Below, piece by piece: positions 1 through 5,183 of a stretch of DNA of 6,039 bases (position 1 is its first letter; each line of letters starts with the position of its first letter). The stretch covers positions 1-6,039 of the forward strand of contig JAPYPM010000145.1 in NCBI GenBank assembly GCA_029937635.1. Reading direction: 5' to 3'. The position numbers were made by a program, and so were the translations under genes. Under the pieces are notes generated by a model. It had not been told where the DNA came from. It ran no database searches and was given only the letters and a program-made list of their open reading frames with translations. The DNA comes from Nitrospinaceae bacterium (GTDB lineage Bacteria; Nitrospinota; Nitrospinia; Nitrospinales; VA-1).

Positions 1-2
1 GG

Positions 3-368
3 AAACGCTTAACTATTAACTCAAATCATGAGTTTTATGGTTTTTGCGGTTTTGGCCCCGATGATATGTATATATGTGGATCTGATGGGATTATTTACAA
101 ATTTAACGGGAATGTGGTAACTGAAATGCCAACAAGAACTCAAGATTTTTTTCTTGATGTTTGGGGTCCTTCCAAGGAAATGGTATTTGCCGTCGGTGAT
201 CTCGGAATGATTATGTTTAATGACGGAGAGCAGTGGGTCCGTATTGAATCTGGGACAGAGGAATATCTTGCTGCCATCTGGGGTAGTTCAGATGAAAATA
301 TGTATACTGTTGGTGATAACGGCCTAATCCTTCACTGGAATGGTGAAAACTGGTCAGCCTGCTCTTAG
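3..368 (+). CDS. Beta-propeller-like repeat protein, 3' end (5' end outside window)
   Basis: The reading frame is open to the left edge, so this is the C-terminal ~121 residues of a longer protein. The ATG at 66 is an internal methionine: in-frame residues before it (FGPDD) belong to the first repeat. The fragment holds about three repeats of ~37-39 residues, each with a W/F-G-x-S/P segment, then a Y/F-x-V/C-G-x-x-G turn, then a hydrophobic strand ending in N/D-G and often x-W. Such repeats form blades of beta-propellers related to the BNR/sialidase or photosystem-stability-factor type, often in secreted or outer-membrane-linked proteins. Signal peptide and overall architecture cannot be seen. 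It is tryptophan-rich (5 W in 121). It ends 155 bp before trpE with no clear intrinsic terminator, and nothing links it functionally to the operon. The repeat family is fairly sure; the function is unknown. Confidence 0.75.
   Translation, partial: KRLTINSNHEFYGFCGFGPDDMYICGSDGIIYKFNGNVVTEMPTRTQDFFLDVWGPSKEMVFAVGDLGMIMFNDGEQWVRIESGTEEYLAAIWGSSDENMYTVGDNGLILHWNGENWSACS
33..365 (+). repeat. Three tandem ~39-codon protein repeats
   Basis: Within the upstream gene, FGPDD-MYICGSDG, WGPSKEMVFAVGDLG and WGSSDENMYTVGDNG align as successive units. The two complete WG segments are 39 residues (117 bp) apart, and the first pair are 37 apart. The repeats are clear in the protein but diverged in the DNA, so they look like old propeller blades and not a recent tandem duplication. 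Confidence 0.7.
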
Positions 369-411
369 GAACAGGTCCCGCTTTACGGCCAAGTTTATAG
401 TAGTAAAATCC

Positions 412-441
412 TTGACACTTTTTAATAGCGGATGTTACGGT
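412..441 (+). promoter_or_regulatory. Candidate sigma70 promoter of the trp operon
   Basis: A perfect -35 box, TTGACA, lies at 412-417. With an 18-bp spacer it faces TACGGT at 436-441, which keeps the most conserved T, A and final T of the -10 box but is otherwise poor. A better -10-like hexamer, GATAAT at 459-464, has no good -35 at proper distance. Transcription would start near 448 or 471, giving a leader of about 50-75 nt. The location between the upstream stop and trpE supports a promoter; the exact -10 is uncertain. Confidence 0.45.
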
Positions 442-495
442 CTATTTTCTAAACTACTGATAATAAAAGTATTTTTCTTCTTAATGAAGGGTTCC

Positions 496-503
496 TAAGG
501 AGG
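496..503 (+). promoter_or_regulatory. Strong Shine-Dalgarno of trpE, unusually distant
   Basis: TAAGGAGG is almost a full complement of the 16S rRNA 3' end. It ends 20 nt before the trpE ATG, against the usual 5-9 nt. An in-frame TGA at 485-487 and the absence of ATG, GTG or TTG between it and 524 leave no nearer start in the trpE frame. The sequence could also fold into a small hairpin (TTCCT 492-496 with AGGAA 501-505) that would partly hide the site. Confidence 0.6.
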
Positions 504-523
504 AAAGCTATTTTCTTCACGTT

Positions 524-2017
524 ATGTTTAAACCTAGCCTTAAAGAATTCAAAGAAAAGTCGAAGCAAGGCAACTTAATTCCAGTATACAAGGAAGTCTT
601 AGCTGACCTTGATACACCTGTTTCTGCCTATCTGAAAATGTGCGGTGGAGAGTACTCTTTTTTGCTTGAAAGTGTTGAAGGTGGAGAAAAATGGGCGAGG
701 TATTGCTTTCTCGGATTTGATCCATCAATTGTCGTTAGTATCAAGGGGAAAGAAATTGTTGTAGAAAAAAATGGTAAGTCAGAATCTATTATAATCACAG
801 AGGGCAACCCACTTGATGGATTGAAGAAAGTTTTAGCCCAGTACGAGCCCGTTGAGGTTGAGGGTTTGCCTCGCTTTTTTGGGGGCGCAGTCGGATTTAT
901 TAGCTACGATATGGTCCGTTCTTTTGAGATTTTACCAGACGAAACGGAAGATGACCTTGAAGTCCCGGATGCTCGTTTTGTTATTACTGATACTTTGCTG
1001 ATCTTCGATAATATCGCTCAAACAATAAAAATTGTATCTAATGCTTATGTGACAAATGACAATATTGAGAAATCATATAACAAAGCTATAAAAAATATTG
1101 AAGCTATTGAAGAAAAACTAAAAACTAGTCGGCCCATTCATTTGACCGATAAAAATTTGGGGAGTTTGAACAATACAACCAACGTCGAGTCTAATTTTAA
1201 AAAAGAACACTTTCTAGAAGCCGTTAGAAAAATTAAAGATTATATTATCGAAGGAGATGTTATTCAGGTTGTCTTAGCCCAAAGGTTGAAATTTAACATA
1301 AGCAAAGACCCATTCGCAATTTATCGGGCCCTAAGATCCATCAATCCTTCTCCTTACATGTATTATTTAAAATTTGGTGATCTGAAAATTGTTGGTTCAT
1401 CTCCAGAAATATTAGTTCGCTTAGAGGACGGGAAGATCGAGGTTAGACCAATAGCGGGGACACGCAAACGAGGTCAATCAAAAGAGGAAGATCAAGCTTT
1501 AGAAAAAGATCTTCTTAGCGATGAAAAGGAATTAGCGGAACATATTATGCTGGTAGACCTAGGACGTAATGATGTGGGCCGAGTAGCGAAAACCAATTCT
1601 GTTTCAGTTAATGAGAAATTTACCATTGAGCGGTACTCGCACGTTATGCACATTGTTTCAAATGTAAAGGGTGAACTTAAGGAAAACTTTGATTGTTATG
1701 ATGTTTTAGCTGCAACTTTCCCAGCGGGGACTTTATCAGGAGCTCCGAAGGTAAGAGCTATGGAGATTATTGAGGAATTGGAGCCGACTAGAAGAGGCCT
1801 ATATGGAGGTGCGGTAGGATATATTAGTTTTAACGGTAACATGGATACTGCTATCGCCATTCGCACGCTTTTAATAAAAAATAATGTAGCTTATTTAGGT
1901 GTTGGTGCTGGAATTGTTGCTGACTCTGTGCCGGAAAATGAATTTGAAGAAACCATGAGTAAAGGAAAAGCCTTGCTCAAGGCAATTGAACTGGCCGAGA
2001 AAGGACTAGTTTTATGA
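524..2017 (+). CDS. trpE: Anthranilate synthase component I
   Basis: TrpE converts chorismate and ammonia (supplied by TrpG) to anthranilate and pyruvate in the cytoplasm, the committed step of tryptophan synthesis. The 497-residue product is of normal length. The N-terminal domain carries LLES at 47-50, and NPSPYMYYL lies at 274-282; both segments form the tryptophan feedback site in characterised enzymes. The chorismate-binding domain shows SSPEILVRL (292-300), RPIAGTRKRG (308-317), LGRNDVGRV (346-354), FPAGTLSGAPK (399-409) and GAGIVADSVPENEFEET (461-477). PIAGT, where PabB has PIKGT with its catalytic lysine, marks it as TrpE and not aminodeoxychorismate synthase. ATG 524 is the only possible start after the in-frame TGA at 485, and it gives a family-typical N-terminus (KPSLKEF...GNLIPVY). 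It is the first gene of the operon and overlaps trpG by 4 bp, suggesting coupled, equimolar synthesis of the two subunits. Feedback inhibition by Trp is likely. Confidence 0.98.
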   Translation: MFKPSLKEFKEKSKQGNLIPVYKEVLADLDTPVSAYLKMCGGEYSFLLESVEGGEKWARYCFLGFDPSIVVSIKGKEIVVEKNGKSESIIITEGNPLDGLKKVLAQYEPVEVEGLPRFFGGAVGFISYDMVRSFEILPDETEDDLEVPDARFVITDTLLIFDNIAQTIKIVSNAYVTNDNIEKSYNKAIKNIEAIEEKLKTSRPIHLTDKNLGSLNNTTNVESNFKKEHFLEAVRKIKDYIIEGDVIQVVLAQRLKFNISKDPFAIYRALRSINPSPYMYYLKFGDLKIVGSSPEILVRLEDGKIEVRPIAGTRKRGQSKEEDQALEKDLLSDEKELAEHIMLVDLGRNDVGRVAKTNSVSVNEKFTIERYSHVMHIVSNVKGELKENFDCYDVLAATFPAGTLSGAPKVRAMEIIEELEPTRRGLYGGAVGYISFNGNMDTAIAIRTLLIKNNVAYLGVGAGIVADSVPENEFEETMSKGKALLKAIELAEKGLVL

Positions 2018-2586
2018 TCTTGATGATCGATAACTACGATTCATTTACCTATAATCTAGTTCAGTACTTAGGTGAACTAGGAGCAGATGTTGTGGTGCAT
2101 AGAAATGATAAAATAACTTTGAAAGATATCGAACAATTAAACCCAGAAAAAATTGTAATTTCCCCCGGACCTTGTACGCCAGAAAAAGCAGGAATTTCCA
2201 TGGAAACAGTGCGTCACTTTAGTGGGGAAATTCCTCTTCTAGGTGTTTGTTTAGGACATCAATCCATTGCTAGTACTTTCGGGGGACAAATTATTAAAGC
2301 AAAAAAATTGATGCATGGAAAAACATCAATGATTGCTCATGACAATAAGAACCTGTTTAAAGAATTGCCGAATCCTTTTGAAGCTACTAGGTATCATTCC
2401 TTAGTACTAAATAAAAACACTGTACCCGATGAGTTTGAAGTAACTGCAACGAGTGATGATGGAGAGATTATGGGAATAAGGCATAAAAATATGTTTATTG
2501 AGGGTGTACAGTTTCATCCAGAATCTATTTTAACTGCAAGTGGTAAAGATCTGTTAAAAAATTTTTTAAACATGTCTAAGTATTAG
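2014..2586 (+). CDS. trpG: Anthranilate synthase component II, glutamine amidotransferase
   Basis: TrpG hydrolyses glutamine and channels ammonia to TrpE. It is a 190-residue class I (triad) glutamine amidotransferase, full length and not fused to TrpD or TrpE. Visible elements are the N-terminal MIDNYDSFTYNL, the PGP loop at 51-53, the nucleophile Cys79 in GVCLGHQ (77-83), the HGK segment at 101-103, YHSL at 127-130, and His168 and Glu170 in QFHPES (166-171). The start overlaps the trpE stop as ATGA. AAAGGA at 2000-2005, inside trpE, is a well-placed Shine-Dalgarno with an 8-nt spacer. The same family includes PabA, and some bacteria use one protein for both pathways; position directly behind trpE makes the Trp role primary, while a shared folate role cannot be judged here. 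Confidence 0.97.
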   Translation: MILMIDNYDSFTYNLVQYLGELGADVVVHRNDKITLKDIEQLNPEKIVISPGPCTPEKAGISMETVRHFSGEIPLLGVCLGHQSIASTFGGQIIKAKKLMHGKTSMIAHDNKNLFKELPNPFEATRYHSLVLNKNTVPDEFEVTATSDDGEIMGIRHKNMFIEGVQFHPESILTASGKDLLKNFLNMSKY

Positions 2587-2605
2587 TCATAACAGTCTAT
2601 ATTTT

Positions 2606-3622
2606 ATGGAAATTCAGAAAGCCTTAAAGAAAGTTTTAGATAAAATAGATTTAAAAGAAGAGGAAATGATTTCGGTAATGACTCAAATTATGGAAGGTCA
2701 GGTAAAAGATTCTCAGTTGGGATCTTTGCTAACTGCCCTACGTATAAAAGGAGAAAGTATCGAAGAAATTGCTGGTGCAGCAATTGTTATGCGCGATAAG
2801 TCAGAGAATATTAATGTATCAAGAATAGAAACTATTGTAGATACATGTGGTACTGGAGGAGATGGTGCAAATACTTTTAACATATCCACAGCAGCAGCTT
2901 TTGTAGTAGCTGGCTGTGGTCTTACTGTAGCAAAACATGGTAATAAAGCTGTTTCTAGTCTTTCGGGCAGTGCTGATGTATTACGATGCCTTGGCGTAAA
3001 TATAGACGCAGATAAACTAACAGTAGAAAAATGTCTTGATGAAATAGGAATTGGTTTTCTCTTTGCACCTATGATGCATGGAGCTATGAAATATGCTGCA
3101 GGTGTTCGGAAGGAACTTGGTTTTCGAACAATTTTTAATTTATTGGGTCCTCTGACAAATCCAGCAGGAGCAAACGCTCAAGTAATCGGTATTTACGATT
3201 CTAGTCGATTGAAACAAATTGCAAGCGTATTAAAACTTCTTGGTACTCGTCAGGCTTTTGTTGTTCATGGGAGTGATGGTTTAGATGAAATTACTTTGAC
3301 AGGAACGACTAACGTTTGTGAATTGGTTAATGGTCAGGTAAAAGAATACACGTTAGAACCAGAAAATTTTGAGTTGACTGCTTGTAAGGCTAAAGATATT
3401 TCCGGTGGAACACCTGAGGAAAATGCTAATATTATAAAAAATATTTTATCAGGAGAGCAAGGACCAAAGAGGGATATTGTCCTTATGAACGCTTCAGCGG
3501 CTATTTGTGCTGGTGGTATAGCAGAGAATTTAAAAGTTGCAATGCATCTTGCCCGACAGTCAATAGATACCGGTTCAGCTGAAAAAAAATTAAATGACCT
3601 GTGTCGCCTAAGTCATAAATAA
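2606..3622 (+). CDS. trpD: Anthranilate phosphoribosyltransferase
   Basis: TrpD joins anthranilate to PRPP, giving phosphoribosylanthranilate and pyrophosphate. The 338-residue product matches the usual length. A helical N-terminal domain (about 1-70) with the ALRIKGES segment at 44-51 precedes the phosphoribosyltransferase domain. That domain has the PRPP loop CGTGGD (81-86), KHGNKAVSS (110-118), the anthranilate-side Arg in GVRKELG (166-172), RTIFNLLGPLTNP (174-186) and the metal-binding HGSDGLDE (221-228). The ATG gives the expected family N-terminus, but no Shine-Dalgarno is visible in the 19-nt gap after trpG, which is AT-rich. Translation probably depends on ribosomes coming from trpG or on an AU-rich, S1-type entry site (inference). 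It contains no tryptophan residue. Confidence 0.98.
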   Translation: MEIQKALKKVLDKIDLKEEEMISVMTQIMEGQVKDSQLGSLLTALRIKGESIEEIAGAAIVMRDKSENINVSRIETIVDTCGTGGDGANTFNISTAAAFVVAGCGLTVAKHGNKAVSSLSGSADVLRCLGVNIDADKLTVEKCLDEIGIGFLFAPMMHGAMKYAAGVRKELGFRTIFNLLGPLTNPAGANAQVIGIYDSSRLKQIASVLKLLGTRQAFVVHGSDGLDEITLTGTTNVCELVNGQVKEYTLEPENFELTACKAKDISGGTPEENANIIKNILSGEQGPKRDIVLMNASAAICAGGIAENLKVAMHLARQSIDTGSAEKKLNDLCRLSHK

Positions 3623-3666
3623 GAGTATAGATTTTATATAACGTAATTAAATTTTTTATAACTAAA

Positions 3667-4479
3667 ATGACTGGCATACTCGATAAAATTTTTTGTGATA
3701 AGAAGGTTGAGCTAGCTACTGTAAAACGTAAGCTTGCTTTGCCAGATCTTAAAATGCGTATTGCAAATAATAAGTATGAAATTCGTGACATTAGAATGTC
3801 CCTTGAATCATGTAAAATGTCATCTATCATTGCAGAAATTAAGCCTCGCACCCCGTTTAAAGGTGAGCTTCTTAATAAACATGATCCCGTAGATATTGCA
3901 AAAATTTATGCGGAGAATGGGGCTGCAGCTCTTTCAATTTTGACAGAATCGAGTTATTTTGGTGGGAGTCTATTGACTTTAGAAAAGGCGAGGGAGTGTG
4001 TTGATATTCCCCTTTTACGGAAAGATTTTATTTTTGACGAGTATCAGATTTATGAAGCAAGAGCTTTTGGTGCCGATTTATTTCTTCTTATAGCTACTTG
4101 GTTAGATAAAAATCATTTGGCCGACCTTCTTTCTCTTGGTAAAGAATTAGGACTTCCTGCACTCGTTGAAACACACAATGAAAATGATATGGAAAAAGCC
4201 TTTGAAGTTGGAGCTTCTATTCTTGGTATTAATAATAGAGATTTGACTAGTGGAAAAACAGATTTGGAGATTGCTAGACGACTAATTCCAATCGCCCTTC
4301 AAGTCCCAGATAAATTGATGGTATGCGAGAGTGGTATTCATTCTAGGAATGAAATAGAAGAATTTGAAAAGCTAGGGGCGCACTCTTTTTTAATTGGAGA
4401 AAGTTTGATGACCGCCGAAAACATTGGAGTCAAACTAAGAGAGTTTACAGGTGATAGAAAAATTTCAACCAAGAATTAA
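3667..4479 (+). CDS. trpC: Indole-3-glycerol phosphate synthase
   Basis: TrpC closes the pyrrole ring of CdRP with loss of CO2 and water, yielding indole-3-glycerol phosphate. It is a single-domain (beta/alpha)8 barrel of 270 residues, slightly long because of a polar C-terminal tail, and is not fused to TrpF. Visible active-site elements are Glu57 and Lys59 in AEIKP (56-60), LTESSYFGGS (92-101), Lys119 in LLRKDFIFDEYQI (116-128), Glu168 in PALVET (164-169), Asn190 in LGINNRDL (186-193), and Glu221-Ser222-Gly223 in CESG. The loop after the first strand reads PRTPFKGEL (60-68) where most family members have a KxSPSxG-type sequence, a notable substitution. The 44-nt gap after trpD is AT-rich and lacks a Shine-Dalgarno. 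Its last 29 bases overlap trpF. Confidence 0.97.
   Translation: MTGILDKIFCDKKVELATVKRKLALPDLKMRIANNKYEIRDIRMSLESCKMSSIIAEIKPRTPFKGELLNKHDPVDIAKIYAENGAAALSILTESSYFGGSLLTLEKARECVDIPLLRKDFIFDEYQIYEARAFGADLFLLIATWLDKNHLADLLSLGKELGLPALVETHNENDMEKAFEVGASILGINNRDLTSGKTDLEIARRLIPIALQVPDKLMVCESGIHSRNEIEEFEKLGAHSFLIGESLMTAENIGVKLREFTGDRKISTKN
4437..4443 (+). promoter_or_regulatory. Ribosome binding site deciding the trpF GTG start
   Basis: AAGAGAG inside the end of trpC lies 7 nt before GTG 4451. It is a modest Shine-Dalgarno, but with the in-frame TAA at 4436-4438 and no other initiator codon before the KVKICG strand, it supports GTG 4451 as the start. Confidence 0.5.
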
Positions 4480-5086
4480 GGTTAAAATATGCGGCACGAC
4501 CAGCCTCAAAGATGCTCGAATTGCAGTTGAGAGTGGGGCTGATGCGGTTGGTTTTATTTTTTATAAGAAGAGTCCGCGTTTCATATCACAGAGTGAAGTT
4601 AAAGATATTATTTCCCAGTTACCACCTTTTATTGAAGCTGTGGGAGTTTTTGTCGACGAAACCTCTGATAAAGTCAATCGTATCGCAGAACAGTGCAGAT
4701 TGACCGCTGTTCAGCTTCATGGAGAGGAGTCTCCAGCATTTTGTCGTCGAATCAAGAGACGCGTGATCAAAGCACTTAGAGTTCAGGGTGCTGATTCATT
4801 TAAAGGGATGTCCAATTATGATGTCAGTGGGTTTTTGCTTGATTCCTATAGCGATGAAAGTAAGGGGGGCACTGGGGAAATCTTTGATTGGAACCTTGCT
4901 CTAAGAGCAAAAAAACAGGGGCCAGTAATACTTGCCGGTGGACTTAACCCTTATAATGTTTATACGGCCATTCATAGAGTGAAGCCTTATGGAGTGGATG
5001 TTTGCTCAGGTGTTGAGAAGTCTCCAGGTATAAAGGATTTGATTAAGGTTGATGAGTTTATCAAATCTGTTCGTAAATTTCGTTAA
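4451..5086 (+). CDS. trpF: Phosphoribosylanthranilate isomerase
   Basis: TrpF converts phosphoribosylanthranilate to CdRP by an Amadori rearrangement. The 211-residue (beta/alpha)8 barrel has the normal length. The presumed general base is Cys14 in KVKICG (10-15) and the general acid Asp131 in LLDSYSD (129-135). Also visible are SPRFIS (41-46) with the substrate-binding Arg43, VGVFVDE (64-70), VQLHGEE (87-93), GGTGEIFDW (139-147), LAGGLNPYNV (161-170) and GVDVCSGVE (181-189), the last two forming the phosphate site. The start is GTG, 29 bp inside trpC; an in-frame TAA at 4436 and no other initiator before the first barrel strand leave it as the only standard choice. The overlap predicts translational coupling to TrpC, which acts on its product. 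A distance of 97 bp to trpB follows. Confidence 0.96.
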   Translation: MIEKFQPRIKVKICGTTSLKDARIAVESGADAVGFIFYKKSPRFISQSEVKDIISQLPPFIEAVGVFVDETSDKVNRIAEQCRLTAVQLHGEESPAFCRRIKRRVIKALRVQGADSFKGMSNYDVSGFLLDSYSDESKGGTGEIFDWNLALRAKKQGPVILAGGLNPYNVYTAIHRVKPYGVDVCSGVEKSPGIKDLIKVDEFIKSVRKFR

Positions 5087-5183
5087 TTAGGTTTATACAT
5101 TCAATTAATTAGAATGTTTTTATAGAAAAATATTTTTTCATTAATCTTTTGATTAATGGACTACATCTAGATAGATAAGTCAG
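5087..5183 (+). promoter_or_regulatory. AT-rich trpF-trpB intergenic region
   Basis: This is the longest gap inside the operon. It contains the inverted repeat at 5137-5160 and three copies of ATTAAT (5104, 5140, 5152). A weak promoter-like pair, TTGATT at 5149-5154 and TAGATA at 5172-5177 with a 17-bp spacer, would start transcription almost at the trpB ATG. No convincing Shine-Dalgarno precedes trpB and no gene fits in the gap. Its function is not established. Confidence 0.35.
5137..5160 (+). repeat. Inverted repeat (hairpin) between trpF and trpB
   Basis: CATTAATC (5139-5146) and GATTAATG (5151-5158) are perfect inverted copies around a TTTT loop. A T-G wobble and a T-A pair extend the stem to 10. 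The stem is mostly A-T and is followed by CTACATCTAG and no T run, so it is not a canonical intrinsic terminator on the + strand. It may be an RNA processing or stability element or a protein-binding palindrome; all of these are inference. Confidence 0.55.

Larger units (their letters stand above)
369..523 (+). promoter_or_regulatory. Intergenic leader region upstream of trpE
   Basis: This 155-bp gap separates the repeat-protein gene from trpE. It holds a candidate sigma70-type promoter and a strong Shine-Dalgarno sequence, listed separately. The + strand has no TGG triplet in any frame, so a Trp-codon leader peptide is absent. There is no G-C stem followed by a T run, no T-box-like GGTGG element, and no series of GAG/TAG triplets as in TRAP sites. 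The only short ORF starting with ATG is four codons long (484-498). Confidence 0.6.

Noticed and set aside
66..368. ATG 66 as the start of a small 100-residue gene
   Set aside because: The frame is open upstream to the window edge and the residues before the ATG complete the first repeat, so the gene begins outside.
445..464. TrpR-type operator around CTAAACTACTGATAAT
   Set aside because: Only scattered similarity to the ACTAGT-based dyad, without real symmetry.
484..498. Regulatory leader peptide MKGS
   Set aside because: Only four codons, no Trp codon and no Shine-Dalgarno of its own; kept only as context for the trpE site.
524..2017. trpE as pabB (aminodeoxychorismate synthase)
   Set aside because: The motif is PIAGT and not PIKGT, LLES and NPSPYM are present, and the gene leads a full trp operon.
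3501..3851. Minus-strand ORF of 116 codons across the trpD end and trpC start
   Set aside because: It is antisense to two conserved genes and its protein resembles no family I recognise.
4512..4703. A 63-codon + strand ORF inside trpF
   Set aside because: It is an alternative frame of trpF with no ribosome binding site and low-complexity content.
5137..5170. Intrinsic terminator after trpF
   Set aside because: The stem is A-T rich and is not followed by a T run on the + strand, and trpB continues the same pathway downstream.
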